Of a stretch of 64,000 bases of DNA, positions 20,878 through 33,702 are shown in pieces (within the stretch, counting starts at the first letter, position 1; each line of letters begins with the position of its first letter). The translations under genes and the position numbers were made by a program. The notes below the pieces were generated by a model. It was not told the DNA's origin, ran no database searches, and saw nothing but the letters and a program-made list of their open reading frames with translations. Location: the NCBI GenBank assembly GCA_963575745.1, contig CAUYUJ010022515.1, forward strand, positions 1 to 64,000, read 5' to 3'. The stretch is from Prorocentrum cordatum. Taxonomy: Eukaryota > Sar > Dinophyceae > Prorocentrales > Prorocentraceae.

Positions 20878-22032
20878 TTACCCCACCTGAGGCTGCCTGC
20901 CCAGCCTGGTGGCGAACAGCTCGAGTAGCTCACGCTTCTTGGTGTCAGCTTCGCCGTCGCAGAACTCAGCAATAGCAGCGTCCAGCGAAGCATTCGTGAA
21001 ACGCATGATGTCATCCATCTCGACCGTGATGCCACCGTAGGGATCGTACTTGCTGATGCCCTTGCCACCGCGCTTGCCCTGGGGTCCTGCTGCCGCAGGC
21101 GCTGGTGGGGGCAAGTCGATTGCAACAGGCGGCTTGACCACCTTGGGCGGGTTGACCCTGTCGGCGGCGAGAGACTGCAGCAACGTCCTGAGCGGCCCAG
21201 CAGCAGGCCCAAGGTCAACGCCATCGAGCTGATCAGCGACCTGCTCAGCCAGCTCCCCGTGCTTGGCCGCCAGCGCTGCCGCCACCACGTCGACCTCTTC
21301 GAACGAGTCCGTCTCCATGGCAGTGGCCTGCTTAGCCTTCTGGGCCTCCTCGCGCTCCTGGGCCTCCTTGGCCTGGGCCACGGCCTGCTGCAGCTCTTCG
21401 TCCAGCTGCTGGATGTACTTGTTCTGCTGCAGCACGGCCGCCACCGCCTCAGCTGCCGCGAGCTCTCTGCGCTTCCCTTCGTCACGAGCACGCTGGAGCT
21501 TCTTGCCCGCCTCGTCGGCCTGCACCTGCGCGCTCTTGATCGCTTTGATGGGCGAGAGGGCCCCCAGCTGCTGCTGCAGAAGGAACCTGGCCTGCCGCAG
21601 CGAGTGCTGGTCCGCTGGCGACAGCATGGCAGGCGCGAAGATGGCGAAGTCCTCCTCGCTGATCTCCAGGTACCTGGCCCTTGCCTCGTCAGTGAGCACG
21701 GCGTATTTCGGTGGCGCACCACCTGGTCCTCCTGCTGCTCCAGACTGGCTCTTACCGTAGCCCTTGGGTCCCTTGGACTGGTTCCAAGGCGCCTGTGACC
21801 AGTCCCAGCTGGCGGCTGGAGCACCATACTGCCAGCTGCCACGAGGAGCAGGATGAGCACCCAGACCAGGAACGTAACCCGTCGGCCGATACGCAACGCA
21901 GCCAGGCTGCCGGCATTGCGCCCGCCAGCCCAGGTTCTTGTAGCCGCACCCCGAGCACACCCAGGCCTTGGTCTTCGTGCTGCCAGCGCCTGCACCGCCG
22001 CCGCCGCCGCAGTGCCCGCTGCCAAGAGCCAT
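20878..22032 (-). CDS. LINE-A ORF1, zinc-finger/coiled-coil gag-like protein
   Basis: 384 codons from an ATG at 22,032. Residues about 24-43 read WVCSGCGYKNLGWRAQC, a RanBP2-type zinc finger (W-C-X2-C...N...C-X2/4-C) that can bind RNA. A Gly/Pro/Trp linker follows, then a long Ala/Glu/Gln/Lys coiled-coil region (about residues 150-245, with LQQQLGAL, EELQQAVAQAKEAQ), and an acidic C-terminus. LINE ORF1 proteins coat the element RNA, and this layout fits that role. The start is the first ATG in this frame. The ATG directly after the spliced leader (22,160) is in another frame. Confidence 0.75.
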   Translation of the reverse strand: MALGSGHCGGGGGAGAGSTKTKAWVCSGCGYKNLGWRAQCRQPGCVAYRPTGYVPGLGAHPAPRGSWQYGAPAASWDWSQAPWNQSKGPKGYGKSQSGAAGGPGGAPPKYAVLTDEARARYLEISEEDFAIFAPAMLSPADQHSLRQARFLLQQQLGALSPIKAIKSAQVQADEAGKKLQRARDEGKRRELAAAEAVAAVLQQNKYIQQLDEELQQAVAQAKEAQEREEAQKAKQATAMETDSFEEVDVVAAALAAKHGELAEQVADQLDGVDLGPAAGPLRTLLQSLAADRVNPPKVVKPPVAIDLPPPAPAAAGPQGKRGGKGISKYDPYGGITVEMDDIMRFTNASLDAAIAEFCDGEADTKKRELLELFATRLGRQPQVG

Positions 22033-22163
22033 GGCGCGCCGCGCTGCGCAGCCCGACTCTTGTCTGAATCCAGAACTTCCAAAATTGCTGGCCTCAAAGC
22101 GCGAACCCCCTCGCGCTCAGAAGCCGCCCCGAAGGACTCGCGGTCGTCGGGATGGTTCATAGC

Positions 22164-22185
22164 CTTGAGCCAAAATGGCTACGGA
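22164..22185 (-). promoter_or_regulatory. genomic copy of the dinoflagellate spliced leader (exact)
   Basis: On the minus strand all 22 bases match the SL, starting with T and ending GGCTCAAG. The SL is normally added post-transcriptionally by trans-splicing, so its presence in genomic DNA at the 5' edge of LINE-A marks a reverse-transcribed, trans-spliced mRNA. An ATG follows 3 bases later. Confidence 0.93.
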
Positions 22186-22315
22186 GGAGGAGGAGGAGCA
22201 GGAGGAGGAAGAGGAGGAGGGGGAGGAGGAGGAGGGGCGGAGGGAGGAAGGGATGGAGGAGGGAGGAGGAGGGATGAGAGGCTTCAGGAGGGAGGGGCAC
22301 GGGGCGGAGGAAGAG
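22186..22315. repeat. (GGA)n tract adjoining the LINE-A spliced leader
   Basis: In LINE-A orientation this is (TCC)n running without a break into the TCC that begins the SL. It degenerates over about 130 bases. Confidence 0.93.
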
Positions 22316-22318
22316 GAG

Positions 22319-22353
22319 TGAGCGAGCGAGCGAGTGAGTGAGTGAGTGAGTGA
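22319..22353. repeat. (GAGC)n/(GAGT)n tetranucleotide repeat
   Basis: Four GAGC units followed by about five GAGT units. Confidence 0.9.
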
Positions 22354-22404
22354 GGAAGAGAGGTGGTGGGGGGAACGGGGAGGGTGAGGGAGAGGGAGCA
22401 GGGA

Positions 22405-24008
<1,604 letters not shown>

Positions 24009-24360
24009 AGGAGGAGGAGGAGGAAGAATACGAGGAAGAGGAAGAGGAGGCGGAGGAGGAGGAGACGGAGGATGAGGAATGAGGAGGTAGGCGCCAGAAG
24101 GAGGACAAGGAGGTCGAGTTGGCCGAGGAGGATGGTGATGAGGAGGAGGAGGAGGAGGAGGAGGAGGCGGCGGAGGGGGAGGACGTTTGGGGAGGATGAA
24201 GCACATCATGAGAGAGGGGCACGGGGCGGATGAGGAGGACGAGGAGGAGGAGGAGGGAGGAGGAGGAGGAGGAGGAGGAGGAGGAGGAGGAGGAGGGGAG
24301 AGAGGGGGTGGGGGGGGGGGGGGGGCACGAGGAGGACGAGGCGGAGGGCGTGAGGGACGA
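24009..24360. repeat. (GGA)n block with short unique islands
   Basis: GGA triplets with islands at about 24,085-24,135 and 24,180-24,235. No gene. Confidence 0.9.
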
Positions 24361-24364
24361 GTCT

Positions 24365-25931
24365 GATGATGGTGATGCTGATGATGCTGATATGATGCTG
24401 ATGATGATGCTGATGATGATGATGATGCTGATGATGATGATGCTGATGATGATGTTGATACTGCTAATGCTTACGGTGCTGATGCTCATGCTGATGCTGT
24501 GCTGATGCTGCTGATGATGCTGATGCTGATGGGATGATACTGATGATGATGATGCTGATGATGATGCTGATGGTGATGATGATCATGCTGATGATTCTGC
24601 TGATGATGATGATGCTGCTGATGATGATGACGATGATGATGATGAGCTTGCTGATGCTGATGCTGGTGATGCTGGTGATGATGACGAGGCAGAGGAGGAT
24701 GAGGCGGAGGTGGATGGCCAGGAGCGGGCAGTATTGTGGATGCGTGTGGTAGAACCGGCCGAGCACGAGCCTGATTGACAGATGTCTGTTTGGTGTGGAT
24801 GAGTTTGAGTATGAGGATCTTTTTTTGCGATTATGCTGCTGAGAATGATGATGAGGACGCCGATGATGATGCTGCTGATGGTGACGATGCCGATGATGCT
24901 TATGATGATGACGTTCACGCCGACGATGCTGATGATGACGCTGATGAAGATGATGATGCTGCTGATGGTGACGATGCCGATGGTGCTGATGATCATGCCG
25001 TTCACGACGACGATGTTGATGATGGCGCTGATGATGTTAATGATGCTGGTGCTGATTAGGGTGGCGGTGATGCTGATTATGCTGATGAGGCTGATGATGA
25101 TTCCGAGTCTGTTGATGATGACGGAGGTAATGACGGTGGTGGTCGTGGTGGTGGTGGTGGTGAACATGTTGATAATGATGATGATGATGTTGATGATGAT
25201 GTTGTTGCTGATGGTGGTGATGTGGAGGAGGGTAAGGATCATGAAGACGATGAGGTGATGATGGTGATGATGTTGATGCTGCTGCTGCTGATGATGACGG
25301 TGATGCTGATGCTGATGCTGGTGATGATGATGCTGCTGATGATGATGCTGATAATGATGATGATGATGATGATGAGGATGCTGATGCTGATGATGCTGAT
25401 GATGCTGATGATGATGCTGATGATGCTGATGATGCTGATGATGATGATGATGCGGGTCCCATACGTGAACCGCTGGCCCCAAACGTGGTGCCCTGCCTCC
25501 TTCGCTCTGTGAGTGTTGTGGGGTACAATGGTCTAGACAACAATGCTGCTCCTGATGATTATGCTGATGATGATGATGATGCTGCTGCTGCTGGTGATGA
25601 TTATGATCATGTCGATGCTGATTCTGCTGATGATGATGATTATGCTGATGGTACTGCCGATGATCAGAATAATGACGATGCTGATGATGATGCTGATGCT
25701 GATGATGCTGCTGCTGATGCTGATGATGCTGATGATGACGATGATGCTGATGCTGCTGCTGATGATGATGGTTGTGACGATGCTGATGCTGATGATTATG
25801 AGGATGCTGAAATGTGATGATGATGATGATGACGATGCTGATGATGATGCTGATGATGATGCTCATGCTGGTGCTGATGATGATGCTGCTGCTACTGATG
25901 ATGCTGATGATGCTGACGATGCTCATGATGC

Positions 25932-25984
<53 letters not shown>

Positions 25985-25985
25985 C

Positions 25986-26017
<32 letters not shown>

Positions 26018-26123
26018 CTGATGATCAGGAGGAGGAGGAGGAGGGCAGGCGAGGACGAGAAGGGCAGGCGAGGATGATGTTGATGATGATGGTGATGATG
26101 ATGGTGAGGATGATGATGATGAC

Positions 26124-26196
<73 letters not shown>

Positions 26197-26265
26197 CTGA
26201 TGCTGATGCTGATGCTGTGCTGATGCTGATGCTGATGCTGATGCTGATGATGATGATGCTGATGA
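24365..26265. repeat. (GAT/GCT)n microsatellite block, part 2
   Basis: About 1.9 kb of the same triplets. Unique islands occur at about 24,705-24,835 and 25,450-25,550. Neither encodes a recognisable protein. Confidence 0.96.
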
Positions 26266-26850
26266 TGATGAGGAGGAGGAGGAGGAGGACGAAGGGGGGA
26301 AGGGGGAGGAGGAGGTGGAGGAGGAGGTGGAGGAGGAGGAGGAGGAGGAGGAGGAGAAGGAGGAGAAGCAGACAACACACAATAGTACGACGGAGACCAA
26401 GAAGACGCATACCACCAATAATACTAACAATAATAACAATAATAACAAGAATATCAATAATAACAGTAATAACAATAATAACAATACTAACAATAGTGCG
26501 AATCATATCATGAATAATACTGATCATCATAATAAGAAGAAGAAGGGCAAGCGAGGAGGAGGAGAAGCAGGAGGAGGAGGAGGAGGAGGAGGAAGAGGAG
26601 CAGTGCAGAGCAGAAATGAGGGCGACTCAGGCGGTGAAGGAGGAGGCGGAGGAGGAGGAGGAGGAGGAAGAGGAGCAGGAGCAGGGGCAGGAGGAGGAGT
26701 AGGAGCGAGGAAGGGGAGGAGGAGGGGGAGGGGAGGAGGAGGAGGAGGAGGAGGAGGAGGAGGATGAGGAGGAGGAGAAGAGGAGGAGGAGGAGAGGAAG
26801 GAGGAGGAGGAGGAGGAGGAGGAGGAGGAGGAGGAGGACAGACGACGAAG
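26266..26850. repeat. (GGA)n tracts with an (AAT/AAC)n island
   Basis: GGA tract to about 26,370, AAT/AAC triplets at about 26,400-26,535, then GGA again. The unique sequence 26,851-27,239 shows no recognisable gene. Confidence 0.93.
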
Positions 26851-27239
26851 GAGGAGGGGGAAGGAAGACGAGACGTCGGCCCATTGCCCTCGCAGGACGC
26901 CTTCTTGAACGACAGGGAGGTCGTGCTGTCCTCCCCGCGGAGCACCAGCCGCGACCGGGGCCGAGGAGGCCGCGGTGGAGGGCGGGGTGGAAGGCATGGG
27001 GGTGATGAGCACGAGGTCGACGGCGAAGGAGATAGTTATTCGGTGCAGTGTGGGCGCGGGAGGCGGCGGAGAAGGATCCGGGGGCGGACGATGAGGAGCA
27101 GGGGGGGCAGGGATGACGGACAGTCGCAGCTGTGGGCAGGTAGAGCAGGGTGAGCAGGAGGAGTACGGCGGATTAGGACGAGGAGGGATGGGGGAAGGGG
27201 GGCGACAGATGAGGACGGAGCAGAATGAGGAGGGTCAAG

Positions 27240-27386
27240 TGACGGCCGCCGCCGTCGAAGCTTTTCAGGTGTAAATCCGTATGCTCAATAGCTCTGCAAG
27301 CCAAATGTCAGCGGTCGGGGCGAGCGGGCATGCAGGTAGCGGCAAGAGACAGGGACATGAGGGATGATCGCACTGGGAATTCAACA
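27240..27386 (-). repeat. 3' LTR of the copia-type element
   Basis: 147 bases. It aligns without gaps to 43,722-43,868 with about 20 differences by eye (roughly 86% identity). On the minus strand it begins TGTTGAATTCCCAGTGCG. Confidence 0.88.
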
Positions 27387-27404
27387 CCCGTCCTCGATTC
27401 TCTG
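27387..27404 (-). other. polypurine tract of the copia-type element
   Basis: The minus strand reads AGAGAATCGAGGACGGG directly before the 3' LTR. This is a purine-rich primer site for plus-strand DNA synthesis, as expected at this place. Confidence 0.6.
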
Positions 27405-27469
27405 GCTTCATTGTCCGGACAGGGGGCCGCAAGGCCTATAGATATGCAGTGTGCAGATATGTATTGGTA

Positions 27470-29015
27470 TCCTGCTGCGCCATCTGCCGCTCTGGGTGTG
27501 ACTGAGCTCGACTCGCGGGCCCAACGCTCAACAGCGCTCCTCTGCCGCGCCGTCTTGATCGTCTCTTTTGTGGAGACGGCCTCAGCAGAAGCCTTCACGC
27601 TGACGTAGCCGTCGCTCATCGCCTTGGTGAGATATCCGCGTTCAGTCTCCAGCTTGGTCACGACATCCACAAGCTGCACCTGTCGCACGATTTCAGGTCG
27701 CCTCCATCTTCCATCTTGGAACAGCAAACCTCGAAGGGCGGCGATGGCCACTCGAACTCGGCGATCAGCGATTCGGCCAGCGTCAGCAAGTAGGTGTGTC
27801 ACCAGGCTGTTCGCATCATCGAGCCGTTTGTCGGGGATCAGGGTCGCAACGTCGTTCACCATGTCCACAATGTGCTGATTGGGCTTGTCCATCTTGTAGT
27901 AGAGCGCTCTGACCCACTCCAGCGCCTCAGCTCCTTCAGTAAGTCCGTGGGCTTCAGCTCCCATAGATGCCCTCACAGCACGCTTGATTCGAGGACTTCC
28001 CCACTCCAGGAAAAGTGCTGGCCCTTGTTGTTGGTTGTAGAGGCCATCGTTAGTCAGCAATCACACGACACCCATCTGTGACCTCACCGGCTCGCCGAGT
28101 GCGCTCAGCGTTAGGTCGTCAACGTTGTTGAGGCTGCAGCTGGCGAAAACCACCGAGCGTAGTCCTCCATCATCTAGTACGAAGTCGCTCTGGAAGCGAA
28201 GGCACACCTTCGGCGTCTCTTGGCAGCAGTGCACGAGCTTATTCATCTCGATTCGGTGCTGCATAGTGGCATGATTCTTGTGTTGGGCGAGCCAGCTGTA
28301 GCCGAACGAGACGTCCATCCTGAGCTGTCTGGAGAGCCATCCCAGCGAGCCTATCAGCGATTCAGTACAACTTCTCTCGTCATCCGCAGCCAGCGCCTTC
28401 AGCTGCTTCGCACGGGCCGGGCACATCGTAACGGTCTCCATCGGATCGCTGAAGTGGGTCATGCCGTTCTTACTGGGGTAGTCCTCGGCCTGCTCGACGT
28501 CCTTGCCGCAGTACCTGAACGGGGCCCTACCCTCAGCCTCTTGAGCTCGTCGGTCGTGGTCTCGACCAGGACGCTGTTGCTGTCGCTGGTCGCGAACAGG
28601 TCGTCCATGTAGGTCCCGATGAGGCCGAAGAGCTTCCCGTCCACGAACAGGAGACAGAAGGCATGTTCGCAGCGGCTCTCCTGCCACGCGTTGCCGTTGA
28701 GCGTCCGCCGCAGCCTGTTCCCCCACCTCCTGCCAGCGTCCTTGGTGCCGTGGGTAGCGCCGTGGCAGGCGGAGGGAGGCCCTTCCTGGACTCCAGGCGG
28801 TGGTGGGGAGGGCGGCCGCAGCACCAGCGCACGATCAGCGCCGTCTCCCTGTGGGTGCGCGCTCGTGGCGTCGAGCTCGAAGAGAAGCCGGTGCTTCCTG
28901 GCCGCCGTGCTGCAGATCGGGCGGAAGACCAGCGCTAAGATGTTCCAGTCTGCTTTGGCCTTGATCGCCCGAAAGGAATCTCGAGCACCAGGAAAGTATC
29001 GAATCTGGAGGGGTC
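27470..29015 (-). pseudogene. copia pol: RT C-terminal half and RNase H
   Basis: Several frames. RLLFELDATSAH (RT motif A Asp, near 28,870), GTKDAGRRWGNRL and GTYMDDLFATS (catalytic YXDD, near 28,600) are in the RVT_2 order. Next come FRYCGKDVEQAEDY, LGWLSRQLRMDVSFG and SWLAQHKN, the usual connection. RNase H-like segments follow: SVVFASCSLNNVDD, then WGSPRIKRAVRASMGAEAHGL, then GRWRRPEIVRQVQLVDVVTK. The frame shifts near 28,520 and 28,060. It does not encode one continuous protein. Confidence 0.8.
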
Positions 29016-29134
29016 TTCACATGTCGGGCCCTGGGAGGCGATACTTGTTCAACATTTCGCCAGCGTGTCGGGCAGACACTGTTTCGATTTTCCTCTGTGT
29101 GCTCGAAATTATTTAATCGCTTCGCTCATTCCGC

Positions 29135-29265
29135 CGGCCCTCGAGCCCTCTTTAGGACCTCTTGGGGGCCTCTTAAAGACCTCTTGGGAGTCTCTCGGGG
29201 CTCCTTGGCGGCGTCTTGGGGGCCCCCAGGGCCTCTTAGGGGGCTTTTGGGAGCCTCTTGGGGCG
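29135..29265 (+). repeat. degenerate CTCTTGGGGGCCTCTTAGG repeat, inserted in RT
   Basis: Short GC-rich units like those at 7,590-7,910. The surrounding stretch, about 29,020-29,560, interrupts RT between the HTDKNEY...SRMVAAR block and the motif-A block, so it is probably an insertion. Confidence 0.55.
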
Positions 29266-29559
29266 GGAGGGGGGGTGGTCGATTGCGGCTCCCCCCTCGG
29301 CGGCCACGGTCCTCGTGAGGGGTGTCGAAAAATGGCCCTCCCCTGGAGTGCTCTGGTGGCTTGTCCCGGGACCTTGCCGGGGTACTTTTCGTCAGGGGCC
29401 CCCCAGGGGCCGCTCCGCGCGCGCGAACTAGAAATATTGTTAACCAGTTACCGGAGATCTTAGCACGCCTCTGGCCTGTTGGGCCGGCGAATGTTTGGAA
29501 TTTGGTCCGTAAATACGAGGGGATTGACGTAAGAAAGACCCGCAGCGCGGAAGTAGGGG

Positions 29560-29923
29560 AGTACTTTGACATGGACCGGCTCGTAGCACCTTGCCGCCAC
29601 CATCCTGGACATGGCCTTCAGGGGAAGCTTCGGGTCATACTCATTCTTGTCAGTGTGGACCCGTCTCGATGGGATGGGCTGAGCTTCTCGATCAGCTCCC
29701 TCGCCATGTCGTGGGTGACGATGGCCACCGCCCTGAAGTTCTTCCAGTTGTCCCACTCCTTGGCCATGCTCGCGTCGAATCGGACCCTTTCTACCTTGGT
29801 CAATCTCGCGAGCGTCACCTCCTTGCCCGTGGACCTTTTGGTCAACCATGCGTAATTGAGCCAATCGTAGCAGACGTGGTCCGTGTCGTGCTCCACGAGG
29901 GAGGCTGATCCTGGTCCTGACAT
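29560..29923 (-). pseudogene. copia pol: N-terminal RT fragment
   Basis: VTLARLTKVERVRFDASMAK and EWDNWKNFRAVAIV match the start of copia RT (E...L...ER..F..A...EW). HTDKNEYDPKLPLKAMSRMV follows in a shifted frame and matches the DKNE...KAR.V block. This is a frameshifted remnant. Confidence 0.72.
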
Positions 29924-29992
29924 GTGTCCCGCTGCCGCCTAGGCTGCCCGCTCTGGGGCCCGTAGATCAGATCAGTAGGTCTTGTCGATCGG

Positions 29993-30179
29993 TACTCCAG
30001 ATTTCGTAATAAAGGGAGGGGGGTCTCATTTCGGGGGGGGGGGTCTCTTCCAGGCTATCTTGGAGGGCCTGGGGGGGTCTGGGGACGGTGTTTTGGGGGG
30101 TTCTCCCACGGGGGGGGGTCTGAAATGGCTTGTCTTGGAGGGTCCAGGCCCCCTCCCTTTTATTACGACATCTGGAGTA
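29993..30179. mobile_element. MITE-like element, TA-flanked, inside copia pol
   Basis: Terminal inverted repeats CTCCAGATTTCGTAATAAA (left) and its near-complement (right, CTCCAGATGTCGTAATAAAA) with TA on both sides. It is 187 bp with a G-rich, non-coding interior. TA duplication suggests Tc1/mariner-type mobilisation. It lies between the integrase and RT remnants. Confidence 0.75.
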
Positions 30180-30755
30180 GGTCAGGAGCGGGCGGCTGCA
30201 GTGGGTCTTCCGTTCCAGCAGGCATCCCACCATCCAAGTCAGCATCGTCTCATCGATGTTTGGTACAGGTGCAGCTGAGCTCGGTCTAGGCGGGCGCACC
30301 TGCGCAGGCTCAAGTACAGGAGCCGCCGGGGTGCGGTTCTCACCCTGCTGTGGTTCTGCCGTTGCAGGCTGTGGACCTTTGGTCCCGTCTCCGTCGGCGT
30401 CCGCTTCTGCTCCAGCCTCGGGCGTAGACTGCGCCACGGGCGTCGTAGGTGCTGGAGGAGGGCGACCTTCAGCATGAGCAGGAGGTGGACCCGTAGCTGT
30501 TGCCGATGCTGCCGCCGACTATCTGCCTGGTGGTGGACCATCCTCAGGGAAAACTGGAGCACCTTCCTCCAGACCTTCGCGTCGAACGTCGTGGAGAGCC
30601 CGAGGACCTCCTTGTAGCGCCGATCCACGATGGTCGGCTGGCATCTTGTCCCAGGTGATCAACTCGTCCTCTGCGAAGATCGTGCTGCCACCACAACGTA
30701 GCCAAATAGCGTGAGGGCTACCCTGAACGGCTGCAGGGCGCAGGGTAGCGTTGAT

Positions 30756-31727
30756 TCAATTGATTCCGTCCGCCATCTTGTCGGGGTCGCGAAAGTCGTG
30801 GCCGATCACGCGGGCGATCCCGAACAAGAGGCGGAACGGGGCTGGTGACTCGCTGGACCTGACGTGCGTCTTCCTGCAGTAGACGTAGGCCCCGGCGGGG
30901 TAAGGGCCCCTCGTGGGGGTCGAGCGTGCCAGCTTGGCTCTCCTCACGCGGTTGACGTGATCCAACCTCGCGAATGCTATTTTGGCGGAGTCACGCCAAA
31001 GTAGACTTGAGGCCATCGCGGACTCCGTGTCGAGAGCGGCCTCGTTGACGTTGAGCTTCTCCGCCTCGCCGTCTTGAAGGACCGACCCTGGGATACGCCG
31101 CGCGTCCCGAGCACCCAGTTCGCGGGCGAGTAGCCGTCGTGGAGCACCGTCTCGCCACGAATCTGGTGCACGGTACTGCAAGGCGTACGGAGTTTCTTCT
31201 CCTTCGTGACCTGGGCGTCCCGCACCACGCGCTGGAACGCCTCCTTCCAGACTCCACCGAAGCGCTCGATCCTGCCGAGCTGCTCGTAGGCCTCCAGCGC
31301 CGCGTTCTCGGTCTCGACGCCGTTCTCGAACATGTGGGCTAGGAATTCCTTGGAGAACTCCGTGCCGCGGTCGACGAACACTGACTGGGGTTGCCCGGCC
31401 CAGCTGGCCAAGACTGTCAGGAAGACGTCCAGGGCGACCTTCGCGGCAGGAGCGTGGGTACACAACACCACCTGGCATTTGGTCCCGTGGCACATTGTGT
31501 TCAGGAATACTTGGGTGCCTGCCTCGGCGTCGTGGGGATACAGCGTGTCGAGCATCACGTGGTAGTTGAACTGGTACCAACCTGGCATTCGAATGTTCGT
31601 GCTTGGTCCGTACCATGTCGCCGCAGGCATCGCATCTGAAGTCCCACACTGCCTCGATCAACTCCTTCGCGCCAGACATCCTGAGGCACCTCGCGAGGGT
31701 CTCGTTGGTAGCATGGCCGAAGTTCAC
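30756..31727 (-). pseudogene. copia pol: integrase
   Basis: The zinc-binding start FGHATNETLARCL...FRCDACGD (HHCC) is in one frame. The catalytic core is in the next: VMLDTLYPHD (first Asp), VFVDRGTEFSKE (second Asp) and GRIERFGGVWKE (Glu), the D,D35E triad that inserts element DNA into the host genome. A frameshift near 31,600 separates the zinc and core parts. All catalytic acids are still present. Confidence 0.82.
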
Positions 31728-31798
31728 GTGCAGGTGGCGGTTGTCGCGTCTGACGCCAGGGGTCGTAGTTCAACCACCGCTCGCGCTTTCCCTTCTCC

Positions 31799-32299
31799 TC
31801 AGGCGACAGGATGGGCCGCCTCGACCATGAGGCCTGCTGGCTTCTCGGGATCGCCAGGACTCTCGTCCTCAGGTGAAGGACCCTGCTCTCGCTCGTCGCC
31901 TGGCTCCCTCCGCTTCGGCTGCTTGCCACGCGGTTTCCTTCTCTTGAAGATCGGTCCCTCGGCTGGGAAGCTCTCATAGAGATGGTCGTCGACCTCCAGG
32001 TCGAACTGCTGCTCGATCGCGCGGAGGACCGTTCTGTCCAGCTTGTCGATCCACTCGGCGGCCACGAGTGTCCTGGACTCGTTCTTGAGCGGCTCGTGCC
32101 GGTGGCTGCAGTCGCTCTTCGCTCCACTCAGTGCCTCGCAGATCGCAACCGAGGTGGTGAGGATCCTCATCGGCTTGTAGTGGGAGTCCTCGGTCCTCTC
32201 GTCCACGTAGCCCAGCATGCAGCCTTGAGGGGTGCACTCGAGCAGCACTCCCTTCTCCACGAGCTTCCTCGTCTTGGTCATCTCGGGCTGGTCGTGCAC
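31799..32299 (-). pseudogene. copia polyprotein, region upstream of integrase
   Basis: Open frame with KTRKLVEKGVLLECTPQG, KPMRILTTSVAICEALSG and CSHRHEPLKNESR. I recall similar 'KPTRF.TNS..I...L...C...H.H..L.G' segments upstream of integrase in dinoflagellate copia-like polyproteins. That is memory of a pattern, not a search. Continuation fragments with PCGPWGDWGHCNIAKG lie in other frames to about 32,640. Confidence 0.5.
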
Positions 32300-32639
32300 G
32301 CTTCAGTCGAGCAGGGCATGCCTCCCGCGGCCCACACGATCCGCCACGACCTGGTCCGATGTGGCCAGGAGGGGCCTCGCAGCGTCCTGCGCCTCGAAGA
32401 CTGGGGCAGAGGCGGCCCTTGGCGATGTTGCAGTGACCCCAGTCTCCCCACGGACCGCAGGGCGTCGTGATCACAGTGACGCGGGGGGCCTCCTCCGAGG
32501 GGTGCCTCCTCGCCAAAGTGCCTTCCCTTCCAGGCGGCGCCGGCCCAGCCGTCTTCGATGCCCAGCGGCTGGCCGCCACTGCAGCCGAAGTTGCTCGAGG
32601 CAAGGAGCGTGACACCAAACTGGCCACACGACATGTGCG

Positions 32640-33600
32640 TCAGCAGCGTCGTGCCCTCGGCAGCCTCCGCGTACGCGTGGCGGTTGGGTCCGCAACTCCG
32701 CGGTGCGCGGACCTTAGCTCGCTTTGAGTGATGGCCTCGTCGTAGCCCAGGTCGATCTTCCTCGGATCTTCGAAGTCCTCCTCGACCACGACGTCGTGGT
32801 CCTGCTGGTTGACGAACCCAGCCAGCACCTCCGCTGAGTCGATGATGATGGCGTCGATGTATCTGCCGCCCGCCCCGTCCTGATCGAGGTACCACTGGAA
32901 CTCCGTTCCGAGGATGCTGGAGTCGGGGAAGTCCAGCTGGTTGACTCCGCGGTGGCTTCCGACCGTGTCCATTAGAGGGTGGTCGTATACGCCGAGCCTA
33001 ACGAAGTCTACTCGCTCGTTGGGCATGTCGATGACCACGCCACGCTTCCCCTGGCCGGCATCTCAAACACGGTGTCGGATTTGGCGCCGCCCCTTGCGCT
33101 GCAGAAGCTGGTGGACTGCGACCTGGATGCTGTCCTGAGCCCCCTATTGCGTAGAGCGCCCTGGTGGGCTAGCCTGCACTGGGCACCGTGCACCGTCATC
33201 GGGCACTCCGTGTCCGACTCCGGGAGGGTCACGATTCCTCACGGCAAGGACCTCGGGCCCGTCCTGGGACTGGTCGAACACCATCAGGGCCTCGTAGCCC
33301 AGGCTGGAGCTGGACGTGGGTGCCGCTCCCTGCTGGGGCACCGCCTCGGCACTCCACACCAATCGCGGATAGCGAGATCGGGTACCAAGCGAGCCGGTAC
33401 TTGTCGATGGAGGGCTTGCCGCCAATGCCTTGCTGTCCCATGGACCTCTCGATGATATTAACGCAGTACGCCGTGGCGTTCGGGTTGTCGGCGAACTCCG
33501 CGAACGTGAATCTTGAGTACTTGCCGATCTTGATCCTTTCGCTGCCGAGCGGGCCCTCTACCTCCCGGTCGAAGTCCGCCGGGTATGCCACGTAGGACTC
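32640..33600 (-). pseudogene. copia polyprotein, protease-like and linker region
   Basis: Fragments include SDTVFEMPARG, FVRLGVYDHPLMDTVG and DFPDSSILGTEFQWYLD, and upstream KIGKYSRFTFAEFADNP. The position between gag and integrase fits the protease. A clear DTGA/DSGA active site is not visible, so the assignment rests on position. Confidence 0.4.
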
Positions 33601-33702
33601 CTTCGCAGCGTCGTCCTCGTGAGGTTACTCCTCGTCGTCAGGGGCGTCCTCTGGCAGCGCGCCGTCCGACGCTGGCACTGGAAGCTCCGTGGCCATCTCT
33701 CT

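Larger units (their letters stand above)
15539..22185 (-). mobile_element. LINE-A: SL-headed non-LTR retrotransposon
   Basis: About 6.6 kb on the minus strand. Order: (TCC)n, exact spliced leader, ORF1 with zinc finger and coiled coil, ORF2 with AP-type endonuclease, reverse transcriptase, Cys/His knuckle and RNase H, then a Pro/Ala-rich repeated tail. No LTRs were seen. At least two frameshifts, near 19,100-19,200 and 17,010, split ORF2, so this copy is probably dead. The 3' end is set at the end of the last open frame, and no poly(A) was seen. Position in LINE phylogeny cannot be judged by eye. Confidence 0.88.
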
